64,000 nt of DNA from Glutamicibacter soli (GTDB lineage: Bacteria; Actinomycetota; Actinomycetes; Actinomycetales; Micrococcaceae): assembly GCF_003309065.1 (NCBI RefSeq), contig NZ_POAF01000004.1, positions 62,001 to 126,000 on the forward strand, given 5' to 3'. A model generated the notes under the pieces. It did not search any database, was not told the origin of the DNA, and was given only the letters and a program-made list of their open reading frames with translations. Of this stretch, positions 30,167 through 38,695 are shown one piece after another. The stretch's first letter is position 1. Every line of letters starts with the position of its first letter. The translations under genes and the position numbers were made by a program.

Positions 30167-31615
30167 ATGCATGCACTCCCCACTCATGACGCGCTGCGTC
30201 AAATCCTGCCTTCGGTCATTTTTGAGCTCGCCGACCGATTCGTCCGGGCAGGTCATGAGCTATCCCTGGTGGGCGGTCCGGTCCGCGACCTGTACCTTGG
30301 CAGGGTTTCGCCCGATCTCGACTTCACCACCAGCGCACGGCCCGAGGAAACCTTGAAGATTGTTTCCGGCTGGGCGGACAATACCTGGGATGTGGGTCGG
30401 GAGTTCGGCACCATCGCCTTCAAGAAGGGCGAGCACACCCTTGAGGTCACGACCTACCGAGCTGATGCCTATGACAAGGATTCCCGCAAGCCGGTGGTGG
30501 CCTTTGGCGACAACCTGCATGATGACCTTTTCCGCCGCGACTTCACCATGAATGCCATGGCGCTGCGCCTGCCGGAGCTGGAGCTGGTTGACCCATTTGA
30601 CGGCGTCTCGTCGCTGACCGACCAGCAGATCCGCACTCCCGGTTCGCCGGACATCTCCTTCTCTGACGATCCGCTGCGCATGATGCGCGCGGCACGTTTC
30701 GCCTCGCAGCTGAAGATCGAAGTGAGCTCGGAAGTACGTCAGGCCATGAGCGAAATGACCGATCGCATCGAGATCATCTCCGCCGAGCGCGTGCGCGATG
30801 AGCTGGTCAAGCTGATCAACGGAGCGGATCCCCGCGCGGGCATCGATCTGCTGGTGGATACCGGCCTTGCCGATCGTGTTCTGCCCGAGGTCTCTGCCCT
30901 GCGTCTGGAAATCGACGAACACCACCGCCACAAGGATGTGTACCAGCATTCGCTGACGGTGCTCGAGCAGGCCGTGGAACTTGAAACGGATGCGGAAGGC
31001 GCTGTGCCCGGTCCGGACTTCATTCTGCGCTTCGCCGCGCTCATGCACGACGTGGGAAAGCCGGCGACCCGGAAGTTCGAGCCTAGCGGCGCAGTATCTT
31101 TCCGCCATCACGACATGGTTGGCTCCAAGCTGGTCAAGGCGCGCATGCGCGCCCTGCGTTTCGACAAGGACACCACCAAGGCGGTGGCTCGCCTGGTCGA
31201 GCTGCACATGCGATTCTACGGCTACGGAGACGCCGGATGGACCGACTCGGCGGTGCGCCGCTACGTGACGGATGCCGGCAGTCTGCTGGAGCGGCTACAC
31301 CGGCTGACCCGCTCGGACGTCACGACGCGCAACCGGAGGAAGGCAGAACGGCTCGCCTTCGCCTACGACGACCTCGAGGCGCGTATCGCTGCCATTGCCG
31401 AGCAGGAAGAGCTTGATTCGATCCGCCCGGACTTGGGCGGCGAGCAGATCATGGCTATCCTCGGAATTCGCCCGGGCCCGGTAGTAGGCCGAGCCTACAA
31501 GTTCATGCTGAACCTGCGTCTTGACGAAGGCGTGCTGGGTGAGGAAATCGCCAGCGAGCGACTGCGCCAATGGTGGGCGCAGCAGCCGGAGTCCCAACCG
31601 AGCGTTACTGAATAG
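30167..31615 (+). CDS. cca: CCA-adding tRNA nucleotidyltransferase
   Basis: The 482-residue class II nucleotidyltransferase adds CCA to tRNA 3' ends. None of the tRNAs seen in this window encodes CCA. The catalytic head has LVGGPVRDLYLGRVSPDLDF, then RRDFTMNAMALRLP, and the template motif RMMRAARFASQL. An HD domain follows (FILRFAALMHDVGKPATRKF, near residues 285-304), typical of actinobacterial Cca. It is divergent from the Nudix gene. A clear terminator follows. Confidence 0.95.
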   Translation: MHALPTHDALRQILPSVIFELADRFVRAGHELSLVGGPVRDLYLGRVSPDLDFTTSARPEETLKIVSGWADNTWDVGREFGTIAFKKGEHTLEVTTYRADAYDKDSRKPVVAFGDNLHDDLFRRDFTMNAMALRLPELELVDPFDGVSSLTDQQIRTPGSPDISFSDDPLRMMRAARFASQLKIEVSSEVRQAMSEMTDRIEIISAERVRDELVKLINGADPRAGIDLLVDTGLADRVLPEVSALRLEIDEHHRHKDVYQHSLTVLEQAVELETDAEGAVPGPDFILRFAALMHDVGKPATRKFEPSGAVSFRHHDMVGSKLVKARMRALRFDKDTTKAVARLVELHMRFYGYGDAGWTDSAVRRYVTDAGSLLERLHRLTRSDVTTRNRRKAERLAFAYDDLEARIAAIAEQEELDSIRPDLGGEQIMAILGIRPGPVVGRAYKFMLNLRLDEGVLGEEIASERLRQWWAQQPESQPSVTE

Positions 31616-31636
31616 TAGCGTCTGACTAGTTTGATA

Positions 31637-31675
31637 ACGGAGAGCCTGATTCCCTGCGGGAAATCAGGCTCTCCG
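31637..31675 (+). terminator. terminator after cca
   Basis: An 18-bp stem, ACGGAGAGCCTGATTCCC with GGGAAATCAGGCTCTCCGT (one bulge), closes a TGC loop. The T run is weak (TGTTC). Confidence 0.75.
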
Positions 31676-31857
31676 TGTTCCCAGCTGAAATTTGCTTAAA
31701 TAAAATATTGAAATAGCTGGCGTAGGTGCATTTGCCCATGTATGCTGAATACTGTGATTGGGAAGTCTCAATGAGAATTCCGAATCGAAAAGTTATCCAA
31801 ATACAGTCTCGCGTTGAACGCGATTGACTCAGAGCAGATTTCAGGAGGTGGGACACG

Positions 31858-31971
31858 ATGAATATGAATCAGACCTTTATGACCGATCGCCCGGTGCGAT
31901 CCGGCAATGGCATTTCTGCGCCCAATGGCCATCGCTTCGTCTCCCCAACCTCCGGAACAGCGGATTCCTAA
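31858..31971 (+). CDS. unknown 37-aa protein
   Basis: An excellent ribosome binding site (AGGAGG) lies 8-9 bp before ATG 31858. The 37 residues begin MNMNQTFMTDRPVRSGNGIS and end PTSGTADS. There is no signal peptide or hydrophobic segment. An intrinsic terminator follows 22 bp after the stop. I do not recognise the product. The combination of strong ribosome binding site and dedicated terminator supports a real small gene or a leader peptide for the downstream pair. Confidence 0.5.
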   Translation: MNMNQTFMTDRPVRSGNGISAPNGHRFVSPTSGTADS

Positions 31972-31993
31972 AATCATCTAGGCATCACGACAT

Positions 31994-32044
31994 AGTTCCT
32001 GAGGTTGAAAGTCAGTAATCGACTCGCACCTTAGGAACTTTTTT
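31994..32044 (+). terminator. intrinsic terminator or attenuator between small genes
   Basis: AGTTCCTGAGGT (31994-32005) pairs with ACCTTAGGAACT (32028-32039), twelve pairs with one wobble, followed by six T. The next small gene begins at ATG 32046, directly after the T run, so this may be an attenuator rather than a simple end. Confidence 0.75.
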
Positions 32045-32045
32045 C

Positions 32046-32204
32046 ATGTCTGCTCCACTTTTCGCCACGGCAGCCCAACGCGCAGTTCGGACCTCGGAAC
32101 TAATCTTCGCTGGACCGGAAAGCCTGAAGGCTCGTGCAATCTCTACAACCCGTCAAGATCTTCCTTCACCTCTGACCATGCGCGAAAGGAGGGAAAGCAA
32201 ATGA
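32046..32204 (+). CDS. unknown 52-aa protein
   Basis: The frame MSAPLFATAAQRAVRTSELI... to ...TMRERRESK starts immediately after the terminator T run and has no obvious ribosome binding site. Its stop overlaps the next start in ATGA (32201-32204), which suggests translational coupling. It is basic and without membrane segments. I do not recognise it, and it could be leaderless or non-coding. Confidence 0.35.
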   Translation: MSAPLFATAAQRAVRTSELIFAGPESLKARAISTTRQDLPSPLTMRERRESK

Positions 32205-32323
32205 CAAGACGCCAGGACAAGCGAAAGAACAAATACCTTGATAGCGCCGAATTCAGCCGTAACATGCGCCAGCGTGAGTTGAAGAACCACGTGCCGCCAG
32301 AAATGTACTTCCGCATTCGATAA
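32201..32323 (+). CDS. unknown basic 40-aa protein
   Basis: ATG 32201 is preceded by AAAGGAGGG with spacing of about 7, a strong site. The 40 residues are highly charged, beginning MTRRQDKRKNKYLDSAEFSR and ending HVPPEMYFRIR, which suggests nucleic-acid or ribosome contact. A 9-bp perfect hairpin follows 3 bp after the stop. No family is recognised. Confidence 0.5.
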   Translation: MTRRQDKRKNKYLDSAEFSRNMRQRELKNHVPPEMYFRIR

Positions 32324-32326
32324 GTA

Positions 32327-32351
32327 CTGATAACGCCATTACCGTTATCAG
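32327..32351. other. perfect hairpin after the 40-aa gene
   Basis: CTGATAACG (32327-32335) pairs with CGTTATCAG (32343-32351) around a 7-nt loop. No T run follows, so it could be an operator or an mRNA 3' hairpin. A further GC hairpin (GCCCGCCGGC/GCCGGCGGGC, near 32402-32428) may be the actual terminator. Confidence 0.5.
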
Positions 32352-32517
32352 CACCATCGAACCAAGGAGTACGTTATGAACTCGCCGATCAATTCTCAGA
32401 GGCCCGCCGGCCTGCAAGCCGGCGGGCTTCCCGCATTAATGGATAGATGCGGATGGCCGTCGGAATCGGAACGAACAAGGCCCCATCTCGGATTTGAATC
32501 AAATACTGCGGCAACAA

Positions 32518-32560
32518 CAACAGCCGGTGCTGAAATCAAGGATTTCAGCACCGGCTGTTG
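32518..32560 (-). terminator. terminator of inositol-phosphate synthase
   Basis: A perfect 20-bp stem (32518-32537 with 32541-32560) has an AAG loop, and TTGTTGTTG follows on the minus strand. It begins 12 bp after the stop codon. Confidence 0.85.
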
Positions 32561-32572
32561 AATTGGCGAAGC

Positions 32573-33658
32573 TTAGCGCTCGACGTCTCCGCGGATGAAG
32601 GCTTCGACCTTCTGGCGGGCGCTCTCGTCGTCGTACTGCTCTGGTGGCGACTTCATGAAGTAGCTGGATGCCGACAGGATCGGTCCGCCGATACCGCGGT
32701 CCAGCGCGATCTTGGCGGCGCGCACGGCGTCGATGATGACACCAGCGGAGTTCGGGGAATCCCAGACCTCCAGCTTGTATTCGAGATTGACCGGGGCATC
32801 GCCGAAGTTGCGGCCCTCGAGGCGCACGAATGCCCACTTGCGGTCGTCAAGCCAAGCAACATAGTCCGACGGGCCGATGTGCACGTCGTCCTCGCCCAGT
32901 TCGGCCGAGGTGTTGGAGGTGACGGCCTGGGTCTTGGAGATCTTCTTGGATTCCAGGCGATCGCGCTCGAGCATGTTCTTGAAGTCCATGTTGCCGCCGA
33001 CGTTGAGCTGGTAGGTGCGGTCGAGCACCACGCCGCGGTCTTCGAACAGCTTGGCCATCACACGGTGCGTGATGGTGGCGCCGATCTGGGACTTGATGTC
33101 GTCGCCCACGATCGGAACGCCTGCATCAGTGAACTTCTGGGCCCACTCCGGGGTACCTGCGATGAACACCGGCAGGGCGTTGACGAAGGCAACGCCAGCG
33201 TCAATGGCGCACTGTGCGTAGAACTTCGCGGCCTGCTCGGATCCAACCGGCAGGTAGCAGACCAGTACGTCGACCTTGTCGTCCTTCAGGGTCTGGACAA
33301 CATCGACCGGCTCGGATGCCGATTCTTCGATGGTCTGGCGGTAGTACTTGCCCAGGCCGTCCAGGGTGTGGCCGCGCTTGACGGTCACGCCAGTGGTGGG
33401 GACATCGGCAATCTTGATGGTGTTGTTCTCGCTGGCGAGAATTGCCTCGGACAGATCGAGGCCGACCTTCTTGGCGTCGACATCAAAGGCGCTGACGAAT
33501 TGCACGTCGCCGACGTGGTATTGGCCGAACTGCACATGCATCAAACCGGGAACGGTGGAATCTGCATCGGCATTCCGGTAGTACTCGACACCTTGGATGA
33601 GTGAAGTGGCGCAGTTACCTACGCCAACGATGGCAACGCGAATCGGGTTCGCCGACAC
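32573..33658 (-). CDS. ino1: myo-inositol-1-phosphate synthase
   Basis: The 361-residue NAD-dependent enzyme converts glucose-6-phosphate to inositol-1-phosphate, the entry to mycothiol and phosphatidylinositol in actinobacteria. The N-terminal Rossmann motif is [20 protein letters not shown]. The catalytic region has [20 protein letters not shown], then [13 protein letters not shown] and [16 protein letters not shown]. The C terminus has [20 protein letters not shown]. It stands alone with its own terminator. About 295 bp upstream without a gene contain an inverted TGACAGT/ACTGTCA pair (about 33898 and 33930) that may be a control site. Confidence 0.95.
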   Translation of the reverse strand: MSANPIRVAIVGVGNCATSLIQGVEYYRNADADSTVPGLMHVQFGQYHVGDVQFVSAFDVDAKKVGLDLSEAILASENNTIKIADVPTTGVTVKRGHTLDGLGKYYRQTIEESASEPVDVVQTLKDDKVDVLVCYLPVGSEQAAKFYAQCAIDAGVAFVNALPVFIAGTPEWAQKFTDAGVPIVGDDIKSQIGATITHRVMAKLFEDRGVVLDRTYQLNVGGNMDFKNMLERDRLESKKISKTQAVTSNTSAELGEDDVHIGPSDYVAWLDDRKWAFVRLEGRNFGDAPVNLEYKLEVWDSPNSAGVIIDAVRAAKIALDRGIGGPILSASSYFMKSPPEQYDDESARQKVEAFIRGDVER

Positions 33659-33953
33659 ATGAACTCCTTATTGAAATGTATAAACCTCCGGGCAACTGGG
33701 CGCGCAGAAGACGCGGCACAGAGATATGCCCCTACTGATCTTAAGTCCTCAGGACCCGGAAACATTCCCGGAATTGCCGGTAAATGCAGTAGTTGGCGCT
33801 CGAATGTCCGAATACGGGCGTGATTCGAGCAATGCAATGATTGCCCATGACGTTAAATAACTGGCATTTTGTACAGGTGTGTAAGGCTGTTAACTGATGA
33901 CAGTGACCATTTTGTTAGCGATAAATAACTGTCAGTATCAAAACGAATTTTGC

Positions 33954-35192
33954 TCATGACGAAGATTTGAGGTCTTGCCGGCCATCGTTGTTCAGGAATC
34001 TTCTAATTTTCTGCAGTATGCGCACTACGGGCGTGGGAAGCGCTGTGCGCAGCCGCTGACGCATCGGCTGGTTCCTGACCAACGCAAGAATTTCAGCGTC
34101 GGTCACCAGCCGGCCTTGACGGGCCTGATAAGCCAAGATCGACATCGACTCGTGAACACTGCCGTCCATCCGGTGGAAATAATTCTCCCTTAACCAGGCC
34201 TTGGCGGGAACCGGGAAATTGAGAGCTTCGAGCTCATCCATGGTGCCGAGAATGTTCGATCCGCGGAAAACCTCATTGATCATCTGTTCGTTCACACCGA
34301 AATCCGAAAGGATCATTGTTGGCAGTCCTCGATCCAATGACTCGAGCGCGGCAGTCGACGATACTGTCACTAGCGCGCTGCCGGGCGTCAGCGCGTTGGA
34401 CATTGTGCCGGTTTCGAATCTCAGGTGGGAATGAGGCCCCAGCCTGCCGGCGGCCTGAAGCTCGTCGCAGAGCTGATCATAGGGGAATGCTTCAAGATGC
34501 GTCTGCGGTTCTCCTGCACGGGCCCGCAACTTGACGACCACTTCGAGACCTGGGTTCAGCCGTGCGGCCCGCTCGAGGGCCAGCAGGATTTTTTCGCGAT
34601 CTTCTCGGGTGTAGGGAACTTTTGCCTGCGGAGCGAAAACGACCCTCCGGATCTCGCCATGGGTCACCGGCGGGAACCCGGCCGAATACAGGAATGGCAG
34701 CTTGCTGACCATGATGGTCGGATGGTGACCCGGCTGTTCCTCCGTCATGAACGAGAAATCCCGGGCCTCGGCGTGCGAATGGCAGATGAACGCATCCCCG
34801 GCGCGGCGGTAGTTCCATCCCTTCGCAGTAGCCGGGTAGGCGACACCGGGGAGCGCGGAGACCAAGGCGGTACGGCGCGCCTGCGCCGGCTCCGAGCGCA
34901 GGATCCGCGAATAGGCTTCGGCGACCACCGGCCCGGTGGCCGCGGCGAACACGATGTCCTCGGGGATCGAATCCGCATTCAGCTGATGCAGCGTCATGAA
35001 TTGCAGGTCTCGCTGGTCCAAGCTAGTTCCGGCGAACGCCGCGGCAATCTGTTCCTCGGTAGGCATCACCGGTGTGCGAACCAGGGCAACCCGACGGTCC
35101 CACGCAGGGCCGAGCCGGTCCAGGAAGGTCACTGCCAGCTTCAGGTAGGAATCAGAATCGGCGATGGCGAGAATGGATGGATTCACGAACAT
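33954..35192 (-). CDS. putative glycosyltransferase (DUF6716-like)
   Basis: The 412-residue protein is the last gene of the nonulosonic acid operon and starts 1 bp after the preceding stop codon. It has alternating alpha/beta segments with GT-B features: ALVSALPGVAYPATAKGWNY, then ICHSHAEARDF, then VVFAPQAKVPYTREDREKIL, LEVVVKLRARAGEPQTH and the late LVTVSSTAALESLDRGLPTM, which resembles the nucleotide-site Ser-Thr loop of sialyl- and polysialyltransferases. From memory it resembles a family named DUF6716 in Micrococcaceae; I could not check this. It probably transfers a sugar during assembly of the same glycan. Confidence 0.6.
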   Translation of the reverse strand: MFVNPSILAIADSDSYLKLAVTFLDRLGPAWDRRVALVRTPVMPTEEQIAAAFAGTSLDQRDLQFMTLHQLNADSIPEDIVFAAATGPVVAEAYSRILRSEPAQARRTALVSALPGVAYPATAKGWNYRRAGDAFICHSHAEARDFSFMTEEQPGHHPTIMVSKLPFLYSAGFPPVTHGEIRRVVFAPQAKVPYTREDREKILLALERAARLNPGLEVVVKLRARAGEPQTHLEAFPYDQLCDELQAAGRLGPHSHLRFETGTMSNALTPGSALVTVSSTAALESLDRGLPTMILSDFGVNEQMINEVFRGSNILGTMDELEALNFPVPAKAWLRENYFHRMDGSVHESMSILAYQARQGRLVTDAEILALVRNQPMRQRLRTALPTPVVRILQKIRRFLNNDGRQDLKSSS

Positions 35193-35193
35193 T

Positions 35194-36249
35194 TCAAACC
35201 TTCAGAGAGCTGGAAAGGTGTTCGCGCAGCGGCACCGGGGTTGACTCAGTCCACCATGATTCCGGGACTGCTTGGGGATAGAGCTGCCGCGCGTCATTGC
35301 CCAGCAGCAGGCGCAGGGACGGGATGACTGTCGAAGGCAGTGCGCGGATTTCCTGGCCGGGACGCAGCACACGCAACCGCATCTCGATCGGAACCGTGTG
35401 CTGCTTGGGCACAACGTTTCTGATCTGGCTGATCTTCTCCAGGAATTCTGCGGTTTCGCGGCGGTGCGGAAAATACGCGACCGGACCGTCTGCGGCGATG
35501 GACTTGATCCATTGGAGATAGGGCTCCTCATGGATCAGGCCGTCGGCCGCCATGGCGGAGCCTATCAGCAGCGTCGGCTCGGTGAAGCGTTCGGCCACCG
35601 GCTGGGTCGAAAGCCATTCGAACTTATGCTGCGCAAATTTGATGCCCAGCTCGGCCATGCGGCGCTGGGTGTCGGGGGAGACCAGCAGCGCGGAGACGAT
35701 CAGCAACCGGCCCTCGCGGGCCAGCTGGCGCAGCCGGTGCCACATGGCCAGGCCCATGGCGGTGCGCGCGGCGGAATTCCTGGCACGAGCGCGGACCAGT
35801 GGGGCCGGTTCCTCGGCCACCAGCTGGTTGATCAATGCCAACGTGGCCAGGCCGTCGTCGATGATGACAACTTCCTTGGCTTTCACCCCGGCCAGCAGCG
35901 CGCGCTGGACCTTGCCCGAGTAGGCGTCCCCGGCGACGAAACGGTCGGTGGAGGACTTCGGCGCCGGCGGCTTCCGCGCAGCCTGCACGAATTCCACACC
36001 GGCCGGCGCCTGGGCCAACAGGGCCTGAGTCGTGGCTTCCAACGGCATACCCTGCCGCGGCACGATGCGCACCTCATGGCCCAGCAGGCCGGCCGCGTGG
36101 GTCTCCACCGCGGAGAGCAGCTGCAGCGGGGACTCCACCCAAACCGAGGCCGCGCCGAAGCGCGGGCGCGGCACCTCGGAAGTGTCGTGGCGGGACAGAT
36201 TAATGGACATGGAACGGGAGAATCCTTCGCTGCGGACGGCGACGGTCAT
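35194..36249 (-). CDS. sialyltransferase-like glycosyltransferase (GT52-type motifs)
   Basis: The protein has 351 residues. VWVESPLQLLSAVETHAAGL near residue 36 resembles the N terminus of GT52 sialyltransferases. VVIIDDGLATL near residue 127 fits the bacterial sialyltransferase D/E-D/E-G motif, and VAYFPHRRETAEFL near residue 253 fits the HP motif that binds CMP. These motifs are shared by GT38, GT52 and GT80. With neuA and neuB in the same operon, it likely uses a CMP-activated nonulosonic acid. ATG at 36249 overlaps the upstream stop by 4 bp. Confidence 0.7.
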   Translation of the reverse strand: MTVAVRSEGFSRSMSINLSRHDTSEVPRPRFGAASVWVESPLQLLSAVETHAAGLLGHEVRIVPRQGMPLEATTQALLAQAPAGVEFVQAARKPPAPKSSTDRFVAGDAYSGKVQRALLAGVKAKEVVIIDDGLATLALINQLVAEEPAPLVRARARNSAARTAMGLAMWHRLRQLAREGRLLIVSALLVSPDTQRRMAELGIKFAQHKFEWLSTQPVAERFTEPTLLIGSAMAADGLIHEEPYLQWIKSIAADGPVAYFPHRRETAEFLEKISQIRNVVPKQHTVPIEMRLRVLRPGQEIRALPSTVIPSLRLLLGNDARQLYPQAVPESWWTESTPVPLREHLSSSLKV

Positions 36250-37598
36250 TGGGCCAGGCGGCTCAGCGACTTGGACAAGGAATCCAGCCCCTTGGAGCCG
36301 CGGCGCAGCACGTGGCGCGAGGCCCCGCGGACCTTCGAGGGCAGGCTACGGCGGGCCGGCAGATGGGCCCAGAGCGGCGGGAGCCCCAGCTTGGTGATCC
36401 GGCGGCGCTTGAAATGCGCCGAGAACTCGGCATAGTGCTCTTCCAGGAAGGCCGACGCTTGATCACGCAGGTGCGGGACCCGGGCCGACTGCATGCAGAA
36501 GGAAACCGCGGCCAGCAACCTCGAGAGCATGTCCTGCCCGGCCAAGTCCCCGCTGTCCCGGGGGACCGGCAGGTCTTGGACGAACAAGGCATGGATGATC
36601 GACAGCGGGATCCGGTTCGAGTTCTCGTACGGCGCCAGCGCCTGCAACATCATGCCGGTGCCCACGGCGCGCACCTCGGTATCCAGGATGTAGCGGGCGG
36701 TGGCCAGGCCCGTGGAGAAGCAGGAGACCACCAGCTGCGGCCGGGCCAGCGCGATCACGGTTTCGGCCAGGTGGTCGGTGCGCAGCAGCCGGAATTCAAG
36801 CCCCAGGTCCGCGGCGGCCTGGGCCAGCCGGACGGCGGCAGTGGGGCTGGCCGAGGGGTGGGCCTTGAACAGCACGGTGTCCAGCCCCGCGGCGCCGACC
36901 TCGCGCAGCATCTGCAGGTGCAGCTCGAATTCCTCCTCGGAATCCAGCAGCCCCAGCGAGCCGAGGTACTGCCCGAGCACCAGCGCCGCGCCCTGCGGCA
37001 GCTCGAGTCTTGCCTGCGCGGCCAGCTGCTCGAACACGACGGCCAGCGCGGAGGCCGGCAGCACCTCGCGCAGCGGGTTAAGCTCGGCCAGCAGCGCCGG
37101 CTCGAGCCCCGGCACCAGGTCCACGTGCAGGGTGCGGGTGATGCGCTGGCGCAGCGGCATGGCCAGGCGGTTGCGGGTGGGCCCGTAGGACATCAGCCCG
37201 TCCGAGTGCACCCAGATTTCCGCGTCGAAGAAGATCCTGGCCAGCGCCTGCGACGGGTTGACCTGGATGGATTCCAGCACCAGCAGCAACGGCTCGTCGT
37301 CCAGGTCCCAGGCGTCGCGCAGCAGCCGCTCGAAGACCATCAGCTCGTCCTCGCGCGGGTTGAACTGCGCGGGGCGGCGCGGGGCCATCAGCTGCGCGTA
37401 GTCGACCACGCGGTCGAAGCGCGCGGCGAGCTGCTCGAAGCCGGGGGAGTCCTGCAAGGGTGTGGTCAGCTCCGGCACCTGGGAGCCGTTGGCCAGCACC
37501 AGGATGCGCTCGTCAGCGGCCGGGAGCAGGCCTGCATCGGCCATGGCGGCCAGGGAAGCGAGCTGGAAATAGCTGCTGGCCTCGACTAATGCGATCAC
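36246..37598 (-). CDS. polysialyltransferase-like glycosyltransferase (GT38-type motifs)
   Basis: The 450-residue protein has WVHSDGLMSYGPTRNRL near residue 129 (D/E-D/E-G-type motif), TVLFKAHPSASPTAAVRLAQ near residue 242 (HP motif), and VVSCFSTGLATARYILD near residue 288 (Ser-Thr motif). This order is that of bacterial alpha-2,8-polysialyltransferases. A basic C-terminal tail (KRRRITKLGL, then RRSLPSKVRGASRHVLRRGS) would suit membrane association. It overlaps both neighbours by 4 bp. It likely polymerises or adds the CMP-activated sugar. The linkage cannot be read from sequence. Confidence 0.72.
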   Translation of the reverse strand: MIALVEASSYFQLASLAAMADAGLLPAADERILVLANGSQVPELTTPLQDSPGFEQLAARFDRVVDYAQLMAPRRPAQFNPREDELMVFERLLRDAWDLDDEPLLLVLESIQVNPSQALARIFFDAEIWVHSDGLMSYGPTRNRLAMPLRQRITRTLHVDLVPGLEPALLAELNPLREVLPASALAVVFEQLAAQARLELPQGAALVLGQYLGSLGLLDSEEEFELHLQMLREVGAAGLDTVLFKAHPSASPTAAVRLAQAAADLGLEFRLLRTDHLAETVIALARPQLVVSCFSTGLATARYILDTEVRAVGTGMMLQALAPYENSNRIPLSIIHALFVQDLPVPRDSGDLAGQDMLSRLLAAVSFCMQSARVPHLRDQASAFLEEHYAEFSAHFKRRRITKLGLPPLWAHLPARRSLPSKVRGASRHVLRRGSKGLDSLSKSLSRLAQ

Positions 37599-38593
37599 TT
37601 GGCGGCTCCGATCGTTCCGGGCTGCAGGAAGGAGAGGATATGGCGGCGGCGGGCCACATCCATCTCGAGCGCTACCTGCAGGGCGGACTGCGGGTCGATC
37701 GAGGTGAAGACCTGGCGCAGCTGCTGCTTCATGGCCAGCCGCACGGCCGGCGGGTAGTGCTTGGCGCGCTTCTCGTGGTGGCAGACGATCGCGAAGAACT
37801 GGCGCAGCGCCTTGGGCAGATGGCGCTCGGCGTCCGGGTGGCTGCGCACGGCGGCCAGAATCCGCTCGTAGGCGGGGATGAACCCGAGCTGGCGTTCGTC
37901 GAATACCTGGGTCAGCGAGCCGGGCAGCCCGCGGCGGTAGAACACGCTAGGGGAGGAGACCACTGCATAGCGTGTGGTGCCCAGGTGCGCCTTCCACAGC
38001 CACAGCCGGTCCTCGGCGCTGCTCAGGTCCGCGTCGAAGTAGAACAGGCCGCGCTGGCGCATCAGCTCGGTGCGGTACATGCCCGCCCAGACGAACGCGT
38101 AGTCGACCATGGAGGGCGAATCGATCGGCTCGATGTCGTCCGCCGGATTCAGCGGCATGCCGCGCAACGCCTGCGGGGCGCGGTGGATGACCCGGTTGGT
38201 GCCGGTGACGCGCACGTGGTCGCTGCGCACGAAGTCCACGTGCAGCCCGGTCAGCGCGTCGGCCAGCACGGCCAGGTGCTCGGGGCTGTACCAGTCGTCG
38301 GGATCCAGGAAGGTGAAATACTCGCCGGTCGCCAGCTGCAGCCCGGCGTTGCGGGCCGCGGAAACCCCTGCATTCTGCGACAGCCGGACCAGCCGCAATC
38401 TGGGCAGCGAGTTGTTGAAGCTTTCCACCAGCGCGGCGGTTGCATCGGTGGAGGCATCGTCCACCACCAGCACCTCGAGGTCCCAGCGGCCCAGCTTCTG
38501 CCGGGCCAGCGAGGCCAGCGCATCGCAGATGTACGCCTCCTGGTTGTAGGCCGGGATGACCACGGAGATGCGGCCGGGGGTCAAGCTCGTCAT
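37595..38593 (-). CDS. GT2-family glycosyltransferase
   Basis: The 332-residue GT-A transferase has VVIPAYNQEAYICDALASL, the nucleotide-binding VLVVDDASTDATAALV, SAARNAGLQLATGEYFTFLD and the metal-binding DPDDWYSPEHL. The C-terminal half is helical with FYRRGLPGSLTQVFDERQ. It may add a linking or backbone sugar. It lies between neuB and the polysialyltransferase-like gene, with a GC hairpin 50-80 bp upstream. Confidence 0.9.
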   Translation of the reverse strand: MTSLTPGRISVVIPAYNQEAYICDALASLARQKLGRWDLEVLVVDDASTDATAALVESFNNSLPRLRLVRLSQNAGVSAARNAGLQLATGEYFTFLDPDDWYSPEHLAVLADALTGLHVDFVRSDHVRVTGTNRVIHRAPQALRGMPLNPADDIEPIDSPSMVDYAFVWAGMYRTELMRQRGLFYFDADLSSAEDRLWLWKAHLGTTRYAVVSSPSVFYRRGLPGSLTQVFDERQLGFIPAYERILAAVRSHPDAERHLPKALRQFFAIVCHHEKRAKHYPPAVRLAMKQQLRQVFTSIDPQSALQVALEMDVARRRHILSFLQPGTIGAAK

Positions 38594-38644
38594 TGCTGCT
38601 CGGCTTCCTTGTGTTCGGTGCTGGTGGAGGTGGATAACACCTAA

Positions 38645-38671
38645 GCGGCCGGACCGGGATGGTCCGGCCGC
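38645..38671. terminator. GC hairpin between neuB and the GT2 gene
   Basis: A perfect 11-bp stem, GCGGCCGGACC (38645-38655) with GGTCCGGCCGC (38661-38671), has no good T run on the minus strand. It could reduce transcription of the transferase genes relative to neuA-neuB or act as a processing site. Confidence 0.45.
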
Positions 38672-38695
38672 CGGGGACTGCGGTGCGGGAACTGC

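Noticed and set aside
32376-32561. A 61-codon frame with AAGGAG before its ATG
   Set aside because: It contains a GC-rich terminator-like hairpin and runs through the terminator of the convergent ino1 gene. More likely a non-coding end.
36249-37589. A 446-codon plus-strand frame opposite the polysialyltransferase-like gene
   Set aside because: It mirrors the minus-strand gene, whose motifs, overlaps and operon context are clear. The antisense product is Gln/Arg/Gly rich without motifs.
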